From Phaeobacter porticola (GTDB taxonomy: Bacteria; Pseudomonadota; Alphaproteobacteria; Rhodobacterales; Rhodobacteraceae), in contig NZ_CP016364.1 of the NCBI RefSeq assembly GCF_001888185.1, forward strand, positions 2,356,001 to 2,420,000: DNA of 64,000 nucleotides. The letters run 5' to 3'. The position numbers were made by a program, and so were the translations under genes. Positions 8,418-16,745 of the stretch are shown here, in pieces; the stretch's first letter is position 1; every line of letters begins with the position of its first letter. The notes under the pieces are model-generated. The model searched no databases, had not been told where the DNA came from, and saw only the letters and a list, made by a program, of their open reading frames with translations.

Positions 8418-8936
8418 TCAGCCTTTTTCTGGGGCTGTAGAGGTAAAATTCGGGATCGGGCTGTCAGACGCATTCGCAGGCTCAATCTCGGGCCAGTTGC
8501 CCTCGGCCAGGTTGAGATTGCCAGGGATGTCTTCTTCCCAGAAGCCGACAACGTTCTTGGTGATGTTCAAATACAGTTTGTCGTCAACGATACGCCACAG
8601 GTTGGGATTGCCCGGAACCTTGCCACCTTTGGAAACCCCATAGGCGCAGTGGCCATCATATTGTGGTGCGTAAAAATCAGGGTTGGCCGCAAATTTATCG
8701 CGGTTCTCAGCGCTGGAGAAGGCAAAGGTTGAGCCGTTGAAATCGGCGGTGAAATCCGCGTTGCCCGGAACTGCGGCGGGCTGAGCGGTGCCGACCGGGT
8801 TCTGCGCCAGATCACGGTAAGCCACAACATCATAGCCGGAAACGGCAAAGCCGGTGGTATCGACATATTGATCCCCGGCAAATGCGGGCAGACCAAAGGA
8901 GGCGGCAGCAAGGGCGGCGAAGAGAACGCGTTTCAT
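8418..8936 (-). CDS. Periplasmic YHS domain protein
   Basis: Protein of 172 residues with a clear signal peptide (MKRVLFAALAAASFGLPAFA, cut after AFA). The mature part is a single YHS-type domain: GFAVSGYDVVAY, then FNGSTFAFSSAENRDKFAANPDFYAPQ, then a CAYGVSKGGKVPG segment. YHS domains are linked to metal binding in other proteins, but the metal residues here are not certain. It is a common single-gene roseobacter protein; function unknown. It is divergent from yghU. Confidence 0.85.
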   Translation of the reverse strand: MKRVLFAALAAASFGLPAFAGDQYVDTTGFAVSGYDVVAYRDLAQNPVGTAQPAAVPGNADFTADFNGSTFAFSSAENRDKFAANPDFYAPQYDGHCAYGVSKGGKVPGNPNLWRIVDDKLYLNITKNVVGFWEEDIPGNLNLAEGNWPEIEPANASDSPIPNFTSTAPEKG

Positions 8937-9282
8937 AGACTATCCTTTTTATAGAACCGAGAGACACACACTCGGGGGAGGGGCTGGCACGGCCGTATGG
9001 GTCGGGCTGGCTAAACAATATGCAGATCTGCCACAAAGCGAAGAGGGTCTCACGGGGCTGTGTCCAATGCTGAGCAGCTGTGATCTGAGGCCCGGGTTTG
9101 TTACAAGGGACAGCATCTCGCGCACGGTGGTCAAGAAAAAGTGTATGCCGCAGACCTTCCAGTCATTGGAATTTTGCGCAGCCCGCTTATGTTTTGCAGG
9201 ATACCGCGTTGCCTCCCAGCCTGGAGTGGTGCGCCATTGTCGCCCGACACATTCAAAAACCCTTTAAAAATAAGGCCAACAG
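8937..9282. other. Divergent intergenic region, YHS gene / yghU
   Basis: 346 bases between two divergent starts. I expect a promoter on each strand. I see no convincing palindrome, terminator or ribosome site other than those directly before the two genes. Confidence 0.4.
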
Positions 9283-10164
9283 ATGAGTGACACAACCTAC
9301 ACCCCGCCGAAAGTCTGGACCTGGGAACAGGAAAGCGGCGGCCGCTTTGCCGCGATCAACCGCCCTATCGCCGGTGCAACCCAAGACAAAGAGCTGCCAG
9401 TGGGTGCGCATCCCTATCAGCTTTATTCGCTGGCCACACCCAATGGGGTGAAGGTCACGGTGATGCTGGAAGAGCTGCTGGCCGCAGGTCACACGGGCGC
9501 AGAATATGACGCCTGGCTGATCAATATCGGTGAGGGCGACCAGTTTGGTTCTGGCTTTGTGGATGTGAATCCCAATTCCAAGATCCCGGCGCTGATGGAC
9601 CGCAGCGGCGACGCGCCGGTGCGGGTGTTTGAATCCGGCTCCATCTTGCTGCATCTGGCCGAGAAATTTGACGCCTTCCTGCCCAAGGAAGGTGCCGCCC
9701 GCACCGAAGTGATGAACTGGCTGTTCTGGCAGATGGGCAGCGCGCCTTATCTGGGCGGCGGGTTTGGCCATTTCTATGCCTATGCGCCAGAGAAATACGA
9801 ATATCCGATCAATCGTTTTTCGATGGAGGCCAAACGTCAGCTGGACGTGCTGGACCGGCAGCTGGCCGAGACCCGCTTTATCGCTGGTGAGGAATACTCC
9901 ATCGCCGATATGGCAATCTGGGCCTGGTATGGTCAGCTGGTTCTGGGGCGTCTTTACGAGGCGGCGGAATTCCTGGACGTCGAGAGCTACACCCATGTGG
10001 TTCGTTGGGCGACGGAAATTGATGCCCGTCCGGCCGTGTCGCGGGGTCGTATGGTGAATCGCGCCTTTGGCGAGCTGCACACACAGCTGCGCGAACGTCA
10101 TGATGCGTCCGATTTCGAGACCAAGACACAGGACAAGCTGGAACCGGCCGAAGCCGACAGCTAA
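9283..10164 (+). CDS. yghU: Glutathione S-transferase, YghU type
   Basis: Protein of 293 residues matching the Nu-class/YghU glutathione-dependent disulfide-bond oxidoreductases. It has the long N-terminal lead (TPPKVWTWEQESGGRFAAINRPIAG), a thioredoxin-like domain with YSLATPNGVKVTVMLEELL and NPNSKIPAL, the glutathione-site VFESGSILLHLAEKF, and an all-helical C-terminal domain with FIAGEEYSIADMAIW. YghU enzymes reduce disulfides and some peroxides with glutathione in the cytoplasm. The gene is alone, with its own intergenic region; start ATG at 9283. Confidence 0.95.
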   Translation: MSDTTYTPPKVWTWEQESGGRFAAINRPIAGATQDKELPVGAHPYQLYSLATPNGVKVTVMLEELLAAGHTGAEYDAWLINIGEGDQFGSGFVDVNPNSKIPALMDRSGDAPVRVFESGSILLHLAEKFDAFLPKEGAARTEVMNWLFWQMGSAPYLGGGFGHFYAYAPEKYEYPINRFSMEAKRQLDVLDRQLAETRFIAGEEYSIADMAIWAWYGQLVLGRLYEAAEFLDVESYTHVVRWATEIDARPAVSRGRMVNRAFGELHTQLRERHDASDFETKTQDKLEPAEADS

Positions 10165-10257
10165 TCCGGTTTAGGCCAATTCATACGGTCCAAATCCATG
10201 CACATCGCGGCTTAGGTCAGGTCGCGATGTTGCGTTTTGCAAGGCCCGCTACAGCGC

Positions 10258-11061
10258 TTAAATCAGCCGTGGGGGCTTGTCAGGGTCGCGTCCTGGGGCA
10301 GATGGCCCCTGCCCCAGCTGCTCGGACGGTTGTGGCAAATCGAAGCGAAGCCCGGCCTGTGCCAAACGCGCAGCAATCGCGTCGCTGCTGGCAAAGAACC
10401 CCACGTCCAATGCCCCTGCTTCGACGCCGGAAAAGGTCAGCGCCTCGCCCACCGCCTTGGCCAATGCGGGTTGCGCGGCGTCTTTTGCGCCAACAAACCC
10501 TAATAGATGCCCCTGACCGCCACCGCGATAATGCAGCGCAACCAGATAGGCCGATTGAGCCAGCCCCACTGCGGTCGCAAGTTTGGTGTCCAGTGCGGTG
10601 ATCAGCACCTCTGGCAAGCCCTTAGGCGCGGTGACGGCTTCGATGTCGGCATCAACCTCATCCGGGGTATGCCCCAATGTCTGGTGCAGCCAGACAAGTG
10701 CCTCTGCCGGGATCAGAATCGCCGATGGGGCCACATCAAGGTTTACGCCGAGACCGATGGTCTGCCCCGTGTCCTGCCCCGCAAGCATCTGCACTACCAC
10801 CCGGCCCGACAGCGCCGCATAAGGCACACTGCGACCTGCAAACTCGGCCAGCCTGTCCTCGCGGTCGAAAACCAGCGCAAAAACACCATCCGGTGTGTCA
10901 AACAGTTCCGGCGAAATGTGATCCCCCTCCGCCTCTTTGGCGAGCAGAAGGAACAATTCGCTATCAGCCAGCCGCTCGTAGAACCGCAACCGGGCGGCAT
11001 CGTCGTGCGGGGCCGCCAGCATCGCGGCATGGCTGGTATCAAGTGGCGTCATCTCGGTCAT
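10258..11061 (-). CDS. SseB-family protein
   Basis: Protein of 267 residues with the SseB N-terminal domain pattern (LYE/FYERLADSELFLLL, then VFALVFDREDRLAEF, and VAPSAILIPAEALVWL near residue 115). E. coli SseB is an enhancer of serine sensitivity of unknown mechanism. The C-terminal end is Gln/Pro-rich and probably unstructured. Its ATG overlaps the stop of the upstream uracil-DNA glycosylase gene by four bases, so the two are co-translated. No catalytic residues are evident. Confidence 0.85.
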   Translation of the reverse strand: MTEMTPLDTSHAAMLAAPHDDAARLRFYERLADSELFLLLAKEAEGDHISPELFDTPDGVFALVFDREDRLAEFAGRSVPYAALSGRVVVQMLAGQDTGQTIGLGVNLDVAPSAILIPAEALVWLHQTLGHTPDEVDADIEAVTAPKGLPEVLITALDTKLATAVGLAQSAYLVALHYRGGGQGHLLGFVGAKDAAQPALAKAVGEALTFSGVEAGALDVGFFASSDAIAARLAQAGLRFDLPQPSEQLGQGPSAPGRDPDKPPRLI

Positions 11062-11651
11062 GTGATCAGCTCCTGAACCCGGGCGCGCAAAACCGGCAGC
11101 AGGTCGGTCTCAAACCAGGGGTTGCGTTTCAGCCATGCGGTATTGCGCCAGGACGGATGTGGCAAGGGAAAGTCCTGCGGCGCGTGGTCCTGCCACCCCT
11201 CGACCCGCGCCTGAACCGGCATTTTGCCACCCAGATGATACGTCTGCGCATAGGCGCCGACCAGCACCCGCAGGCGAATATTCGGCAGTCCGGGCATAAT
11301 TTGACCATGCCATGTCGTGCGACAGATCGCAGGCGGCGGCAGATCTGCCTTTTTCGGGGAATACCCCGGAAAACAGAAGGCCATCGGTACGATGGCTACC
11401 AGGGACTGGTCGTAAAATTGCGCCTCACTCAGGCCCAGCCAATCGCGCAGGCGATCCCCGGACGGATCGGTAAAGGGACGACCGCTGTCGTGAACACGCG
11501 CGCCCGGCGCCTGCCCAGCAATCAGAATGCGGGCCGGGCTGTCAAACCAGACAACGGGGCGCGGCGCATGACCGGTCACCGTCGCGGCAAATCGGTCAGC
11601 ACAGAGGCGACAAGCCCTGATCCGCTGCTTCAGATCACCGGCACTGGTCAT
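11058..11651 (-). CDS. Uracil-DNA glycosylase family protein
   Basis: Protein of 197 residues of the uracil-DNA glycosylase superfamily. The glycosylase motif 1 equivalent is ILIAGQAPGARVHDSGRPFTDPSG (near residue 43), and motif 2 equivalent is LPHPSWRN near residue 163. An N-terminal CRLCADRF recalls the iron-sulfur branch, but I do not see the full set of four cysteines. Members remove uracil or act on related lesions. Met at 11651 is chosen over the one at 11684 because AGGAG lies seven bases before it. First gene of a two-gene unit with the SseB gene. Confidence 0.85.
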   Translation of the reverse strand: MTSAGDLKQRIRACRLCADRFAATVTGHAPRPVVWFDSPARILIAGQAPGARVHDSGRPFTDPSGDRLRDWLGLSEAQFYDQSLVAIVPMAFCFPGYSPKKADLPPPAICRTTWHGQIMPGLPNIRLRVLVGAYAQTYHLGGKMPVQARVEGWQDHAPQDFPLPHPSWRNTAWLKRNPWFETDLLPVLRARVQELIT

Positions 11652-11728
11652 ATCTGGCTCCTGCCTCCTGTCTTTTCTGGCCATCGCGAGACCTTAGTTT
11701 CCAACCGCACTCTGCCCGTTGAGGCCCA

Positions 11729-11749
11729 ATCTGCCGTTTTTCGGCAGAT
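11729..11749. promoter_or_regulatory. Hairpin upstream of the capsule operon
   Basis: Perfect 8-base arms ATCTGCCG (11729-11736) and CGGCAGAT (11742-11749) around TTTTT. It lies between the UDG gene and the capsule promoter. It could be an operator or a small terminator; nothing decides which. Confidence 0.45.
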
Positions 11750-11789
11750 CACAACCCGGTCAAAGCAACGTCATATGGTTACGGCACCG

Positions 11790-11830
11790 TTGATAAAGCC
11801 TATAACATTTGGACATAATATGGTCCAAAT
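11790..11830 (+). promoter_or_regulatory. Capsule-operon promoter with overlapping operator-like palindrome
   Basis: TTGATA (11790-11795) and CATAAT (11814-11819), 18 bases apart, form a sigma-70-like promoter about 130 bases before kpsT. A palindrome with 8-base arms, ATTTGGAC (11807-11814) and GTCCAAAT (11823-11830) around an 8-base spacer, covers the -10 region. A protein bound there would block the promoter. Confidence 0.55.
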
Positions 11831-11950
11831 AGCCGCCTAAGTTGTTAACACAAATCTGTTAGTGCAGACATAAGGCCGTCGGGATCAGCCTGGCGCATCA
11901 TGAGGATCACAGGCCCCCGAACGGGGTCGAGAGCAGCACCGGAACCCGCG

Positions 11951-12610
11951 ATGCTTGAGTTTGAAAATGTGAGCAAGTCCTTCTGGACCGGCACCCAACG
12001 CAAGGTGATCCTTGATCGGGTGTCCTTTCGCGTTGAACTGGGAAAATCTATGGGCGTGCTGGCCCCCAATGGCACCGGAAAAACCACGCTGATCAATATG
12101 ATGGCAGGACTCGAAAAACCCGATGAGGGCGAAATTCGCCGCACCAGCCGTATCTCATTTCCGCTGGGGTTCATGGGCGGCGTTATCAATCGGCTGTCGG
12201 CCTTGGCGAATGCACGCTACATTGCGAATCTCTATGGCCTGGACCCCGACTATGTCGAGGCTTACTGCCGCTGGCTCTGTGGCTTGGGGGAATATTTTGA
12301 CCAGCCTGTTGGCACCTATTCGTCGGGCATGCGGGCGCGGTTCAGTTTTTCGCTGATGCTGGCGCTGGACTTTGACATCTTCCTCATCGATGAGGGGATG
12401 CCGAGCACCACGGATGTGGAGTTCAACCGCAAAGCCGGGTCCATTCTGGAGGAGCGGTTGCAAACCACAACGATCATCATGGTCTCGCACCAACCTAAGA
12501 CACTGGAAAAATTTGTACGCTCGGCAGCGGTGCTGGTAGACGGCCAGTTGCAAATGTTTGAAACCTTGGAAGAAGCGAAGCAGCTCTATGACTACCAAAC
12601 CCAAGGCTAA
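11951..12610 (+). CDS. kpsT: Capsular polysaccharide export ATPase, KpsT type
   Basis: ABC ATPase of 219 residues, the short length typical of KpsT/CtrD/BexA, which power export of group 2-like capsule across the inner membrane. Walker A is APNGTGKTTL (Lys44), the signature is YSSGMRARFSFSLML, and Walker B is FDIFLIDEGM, followed by the family's D-loop region STTDVEF. The H-loop is MVSHQPKTLEKF. Met 11951 begins exactly at the domain (MLEFENVSKSF); a longer frame from 11900 is less likely. Its partner permease KpsM is not in the window; kpsE follows with a 23-base overlap. Confidence 0.9.
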   Translation: MLEFENVSKSFWTGTQRKVILDRVSFRVELGKSMGVLAPNGTGKTTLINMMAGLEKPDEGEIRRTSRISFPLGFMGGVINRLSALANARYIANLYGLDPDYVEAYCRWLCGLGEYFDQPVGTYSSGMRARFSFSLMLALDFDIFLIDEGMPSTTDVEFNRKAGSILEERLQTTTIIMVSHQPKTLEKFVRSAAVLVDGQLQMFETLEEAKQLYDYQTQG

Positions 12611-14294
12611 GAAGTTTCGTGTTCGGCGCAGCGGTGGCGCAGCGGCCCAGCCCGCAGCCGCACGCCCCGTGCCACCGCCAAGCGCCGCTGATGCGTCTCT
12701 TGCCGCCCCGACCACGGAGACTGCGACAGCCGCAGAGAAGGCTGATACCGTAGGGACTGTTTCCGAGGCGGCTGGGAACCGCAGGACGCCACCTGCCAAT
12801 GAAGCCATTTCCATCAAGGAACCCCCAAAATCAAAGACCAGCAAACTCTCCACCGATCTGGATGAAATCCGCAAGGAAGGGCTGACTGGTCGCCAGCTAC
12901 GTCTGGCCCGCCGGGTCGCCCAAAAACACAACCTGGCCGCCACATCGGATTTCGACGCCGTGCGCCAACTGCGACGGAAGGGCATTGATCCGTTTCAGCG
13001 CGCCAATATGCTGGAACTGGTGGTACAACCCAACACGGCCCAGCCGGAGGGTGCCCCCCCTGCGCCGGGCGGCGTACAGCTGCCGCAGACAGTGCCGGTC
13101 GACAAGGTTTCTCTGCCCTCGACAGAGTTGAGCCCCACAGAACGGCGCAACCGTGAAATTCGGGAAATCCAACGCGATATCGCACGCCGTCGGCGCCGCA
13201 AACTGGTGCTTCTTGCGGCACGGCTTGCGTTTTTCGTCATGATGCCAACCACACTGGCCGGATATTATTTTTATGCTGTCGCCACACCCATGTATGCTGC
13301 CAAGTCTGAGTTTCTTGTGCTCAAGGCCGACAGCTCGGGCGGCGGCGGTGGCCTCGGCGGGTTGCTCAGCGGCACCCAGTTTGCAACCAGCCAGGATTCC
13401 ATCGCAGTACAAAGCTATCTTCAATCAAAGGAGGCCATGCTGCGCCTGGACCAGGAAATCGGCTTCAAATCGCATTTCACCCAAGAGTGGATCGACCCAA
13501 TCCAGCGGTTGAATGAAAACCCGACCAATGAAGAAGCCTATAAGACCTATTCCCGCAACGTGAAGATCGGATATGATCCAACCGAAGGTGTGGTCCGCAT
13601 GGAGGTCTCCGCCGCAGACCCCGAGGTCTCGGCACAATTTTCGCGCAGGCTGATTAGCTATGCGCAGGAAAAGGTCAATCATCTCTCTGAACAGAAACGG
13701 GACGACCAAGTGGGCGACGCTGAAATCGCGCTGGAAATGGCCGAAGGAAAACGCCGCAGTGCTCAGGAGAAACTGGTCGAACTGCAACAACGTGGCACCG
13801 TTCTTGACCCCGAAGGCGTGATCCTCTCGCTGCGTTCGCAGATAAGCACCTTTGAAATCCAGCGTCAGGAAAAAGAGCTGGAGCTGGCCGCTTTACAGGA
13901 CAACACTCGCCCCAATCAGGCCAAGGTGGACGGTGCAAAGGCGGACATAGCTCGACTGAACAGTCTTATTCAGCGACTGAACGACCGCATGGTGGACGCC
14001 TCGGCAGGCGAAAACTCGCTGGCCAGCCTCACGGTACAGATTCAGATGGCGCAGGCTGATCTGGCGACCCGTGACCTGATGTTGCAATCGGCGCTGCAAC
14101 AGGTCGAACAGACCCGGATGGAAGCCAACCGCCAAGTACGCTACCTGACCACAGCGGTGGAACCTGTTCCCAGCCAAGAAGCGACCTATCCCCGCCGATT
14201 TGAAAATACGATTTTGGCATTCCTGATCTTTTCCGGTATCTACCTGATGTGCTCGCTTACTGCGTCCATCCTCCGAGAACAGGTTTCGTCATAA
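12588..14294 (+). CDS. Capsule export inner-membrane protein, KpsE/CtrB type, with long N-terminal extension
   Basis: Protein of 568 residues of the polysaccharide co-polymerase/export family (KpsE, BexC, CtrB), which links the ABC exporter to the outer-membrane channel. It has two membrane segments, near residues 205-230 (LVLLAARLAFFVMMPTTLAG) and at the C-terminus (ILAFLIFSGIYLMCSLTASI). A periplasmic part between them is rich in coiled coil (about residues 370-520). Residues 1-200 are an extra cytoplasmic part: Ala/Pro-rich, then a helical segment with NLAATSDFDAVRQLRRKGIDP. That makes it well longer than classical KpsE. Met 12588 is chosen over 12558 because the extra residues are only an overlap with kpsT. 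Confidence 0.85.
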   Translation: MTTKPKAKKFRVRRSGGAAAQPAAARPVPPPSAADASLAAPTTETATAAEKADTVGTVSEAAGNRRTPPANEAISIKEPPKSKTSKLSTDLDEIRKEGLTGRQLRLARRVAQKHNLAATSDFDAVRQLRRKGIDPFQRANMLELVVQPNTAQPEGAPPAPGGVQLPQTVPVDKVSLPSTELSPTERRNREIREIQRDIARRRRRKLVLLAARLAFFVMMPTTLAGYYFYAVATPMYAAKSEFLVLKADSSGGGGGLGGLLSGTQFATSQDSIAVQSYLQSKEAMLRLDQEIGFKSHFTQEWIDPIQRLNENPTNEEAYKTYSRNVKIGYDPTEGVVRMEVSAADPEVSAQFSRRLISYAQEKVNHLSEQKRDDQVGDAEIALEMAEGKRRSAQEKLVELQQRGTVLDPEGVILSLRSQISTFEIQRQEKELELAALQDNTRPNQAKVDGAKADIARLNSLIQRLNDRMVDASAGENSLASLTVQIQMAQADLATRDLMLQSALQQVEQTRMEANRQVRYLTTAVEPVPSQEATYPRRFENTILAFLIFSGIYLMCSLTASILREQVSS

Positions 14295-14298
14295 CGCC

Positions 14299-15132
14299 AT
14301 GAAAAATATCTCCGTCGCCGACCTCAGCATCGGCAATGACCGCCCGCTGACCCTCATCGCTGGCCCTTGCCAGCTGGAAAGCCTGGATCACGCACGTATG
14401 ATCGCGGGTCAGATGAAAGAGGCCTGCGCCCAATTTGGTGCGCAATATGTCTTCAAGGCGTCCTACGATAAGGCCAATCGCACCTCTCTCTCCGGCAAAC
14501 GTGGGCTGGGCGTGGACGAGGGGCTGAAGGTCCTCCAAACCATTGCCAAGGAATTCGATGTTCCGGTTCTGACAGATGTCCACACCGAGGCGCAATGTGC
14601 AGTCGCGGCTGAGGCCGTGGATATCCTGCAGATCCCCGCCTTTCTGTGCCGCCAGACCGATATGCTGCTGGCCGCAGGCAACACCGGCAAGGCCGTGAAC
14701 ATCAAGAAAGGTCAGTTTTTGGCGCCTTGGGACATGGCCAATGTGGTCGCCAAGGTGGAAAGCACCGGCAATCAAAACATCCTGCTGACCGAACGTGGCA
14801 CCTCCTTTGGCTATAACACGCTGGTGGCGGACATGCGGTCCCTGCCGCAGATGGCCCAAGATGGCTATCCGGTGGTGATGGATGCAACCCATTCCGTGCA
14901 GCAGCCCGGCGGCAAGGGCGGCTCCACCGGTGGACAGCGCGAATTTGCGCCGCTGATGGCGCGTGCGGCGGTGTCGCTTGGTATCGCCTCGGTCTTCATT
15001 GAAACCCACGAAGATCCGGACAATGCCCCCAGCGACGGGCCGAACATGATCTATCTGGACCAGATGCCAAAACTGATCGAGAGCCTGATGCGCTTTGATG
15101 CGCTGGCCAAGGCCGACCCTATCCGCATCTGA
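14299..15132 (+). CDS. kdsA: 3-deoxy-8-phosphooctulonate synthase
   Basis: Cytoplasmic enzyme of 277 residues that condenses arabinose 5-phosphate with phosphoenolpyruvate to Kdo-8-phosphate. Family motifs are clear: LIAGPCQLESLDHA near residue 16, KASYDKANRTS near 54, KGQFLAPWDM near 136, ERGTSFGYNTLVADMRSL near 166, and FIETHEDPDNAPSDGPNM near 233. It starts four bases after kpsE, so it is in the capsule operon. Kdo is needed for lipopolysaccharide core and also for the glycolipid anchor of KpsT-type capsules, which makes this placement meaningful. Confidence 0.96.
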   Translation: MKNISVADLSIGNDRPLTLIAGPCQLESLDHARMIAGQMKEACAQFGAQYVFKASYDKANRTSLSGKRGLGVDEGLKVLQTIAKEFDVPVLTDVHTEAQCAVAAEAVDILQIPAFLCRQTDMLLAAGNTGKAVNIKKGQFLAPWDMANVVAKVESTGNQNILLTERGTSFGYNTLVADMRSLPQMAQDGYPVVMDATHSVQQPGGKGGSTGGQREFAPLMARAAVSLGIASVFIETHEDPDNAPSDGPNMIYLDQMPKLIESLMRFDALAKADPIRI

Positions 15133-15153
15133 TCGACAAGAGAGCGTAATCCC

Positions 15154-16650
15154 ATGACCAAACCCATCCCCGAGGTGCGCCCGAACACCTGGAGCTTTCT
15201 GCGCGATCCGATGATCACGCCCACCGGTTTTCGCGAATATGACGCGCGCTGGAAATACCCTGAGGAAATCAACCTGCCCGGCATGACCGCGCTGGGGCTG
15301 GGACTGGGCACCCAGATGCACAAGCGTGGCATCCCGCCGGTGATCGCAGTGGCGAATGATTACCGCGACTATTCGGTTGCCATCAAACACGCGCTGATCA
15401 TCGGCCTGATGCAGGCGGGTATCGAAGTGCGCGATATCGGCCCGGCCCTGTCACCCATGGCCTATTTCGCCCAGTTCCATCTGGATGTGCCTGCCGTCGC
15501 CATGGTCACCGCCAGCCACAACCCCAACGGCTGGACCGGGGTCAAGATGGGCTTTGAACGCCCGCTGACCCACGGCCCGGACGAAATGGGCGAGCTGCGG
15601 GACATTGTCCTGAATGGTGAGGGCGTGGCCCGTCCTGGCGGTTCCTATCAGTTCGTGGATGGAGTGAAAGAGGCCTATCTGGATGATCTGGTTGGCGATT
15701 TCAAAATGTCCCGCCCGCTGAAGGTGGTCTGCGCCACCGGCAATGGCACCGCCTCAGCCTTTGCGCCGGAGCTGTTCGCACGCATGGGCGTTGAGGTGGT
15801 CGATAGCCACAACGCGCTGGACTATACCTTCCCGCACTACAACCCGAACCCCGAAGCCATGGAAATGCTGCACGATATGTCCGACAGCGTGAAGGCCTCG
15901 GGCGCAGATATGGCGCTAGGCTTTGATGGCGATGGCGATCGCTGCGGCGTGGTGGATGATGAGGGCGAAGAGATCTTTGCCGATAAGGTTGGCGTCATCA
16001 TGGCGCGGGATCTGAGCAAGCTTTACCCGAATTCGACCTTTGTCGCGGATGTGAAATCTACCGGGCTGTTTGCCTCGGATCCCGAGCTGAAGGCCAATGG
16101 CGTGACGGCGGATTACTGGAAAACCGGTCACAGCCACATGAAACGACGGGTAAAAGAAATCGGTGCGCTGGCAGGGTTTGAAAAATCCGGACATTATTTC
16201 CTCGCTGAACCTGTAGGCCGTGGCTACGACTGTGGCATGCGCGTGGCGGTCGAGATCTGCAAACTGATGGACCGCAACCCCCACAAGAGCATGTCCGACC
16301 TGAGGAAAGCGCTGCCCAAGACCTGGGCGACCCCGACCATGTCGCCCTATTGTGCCGATACCGAGAAATACACCGTGCTGGAGCGCCTGGTGGCAAAGCT
16401 GGTCGCCAAGGCTAAGGCTGGCGAGACGCTGGCAGGTCGCCCCATTAAGGAGGTCGTCACAGTGAATGGTGCGCGTGTGATCCTCGACAACGGCTCCTGG
16501 GGGCTGGTGCGGGCCTCGTCCAATACGCCCAACCTCGTGGTGGTCTGCGAAAGCAGCGAGAGCGAGGCGGAACTGCGTGAGATCTTTGCCGAGATTGACG
16601 CGGTGATCCGCACCGAACCGCTGGTTGGTGACTACGATCAGACCTTCTGA
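15154..16650 (+). CDS. Phosphomannomutase/phosphoglucomutase
   Basis: Cytoplasmic enzyme of 498 residues of the alpha-D-phosphohexomutase family (AlgC/ManB-like), which interconverts hexose 6- and 1-phosphates for sugar-nucleotide synthesis. The phosphoserine loop is VTASHNPNGWTGVKMG near residue 117, the metal loop is GFDGDGDRCGVVDDEGE near 255, and a sugar-binding GFEKSGHYF loop is near 345. It is the fourth gene of the kpsT-kpsE-kdsA unit, 21 bases after kdsA, and is followed by a strong terminator. It probably supplies activated mannose or glucose to the surface polysaccharide. Confidence 0.93.
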   Translation: MTKPIPEVRPNTWSFLRDPMITPTGFREYDARWKYPEEINLPGMTALGLGLGTQMHKRGIPPVIAVANDYRDYSVAIKHALIIGLMQAGIEVRDIGPALSPMAYFAQFHLDVPAVAMVTASHNPNGWTGVKMGFERPLTHGPDEMGELRDIVLNGEGVARPGGSYQFVDGVKEAYLDDLVGDFKMSRPLKVVCATGNGTASAFAPELFARMGVEVVDSHNALDYTFPHYNPNPEAMEMLHDMSDSVKASGADMALGFDGDGDRCGVVDDEGEEIFADKVGVIMARDLSKLYPNSTFVADVKSTGLFASDPELKANGVTADYWKTGHSHMKRRVKEIGALAGFEKSGHYFLAEPVGRGYDCGMRVAVEICKLMDRNPHKSMSDLRKALPKTWATPTMSPYCADTEKYTVLERLVAKLVAKAKAGETLAGRPIKEVVTVNGARVILDNGSWGLVRASSNTPNLVVVCESSESEAELREIFAEIDAVIRTEPLVGDYDQTF

Positions 16651-16671
16651 TCATTCCGACTGTTGACGTAG

Positions 16672-16697
16672 AAACGCCCGCCATTGGCGGGCGTTTT
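16672..16697 (+). terminator. Terminator of the capsule operon
   Basis: Perfect 11-base stem AAACGCCCGCC (16672-16682) with GGCGGGCGTTT (16686-16696), a 3-base loop and a T-rich tail. Confidence 0.9.
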
Positions 16698-16745
16698 CTG
16701 TTGTAGCGCACTGTGGGATCTGGCCACTAGAGTCTGGCGGCTGGA

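Noticed and set aside
14257-15390. Long reverse open frame (377 codons) across kdsA
   Set aside because: Antisense shadow of kdsA and the start of the mutase gene.
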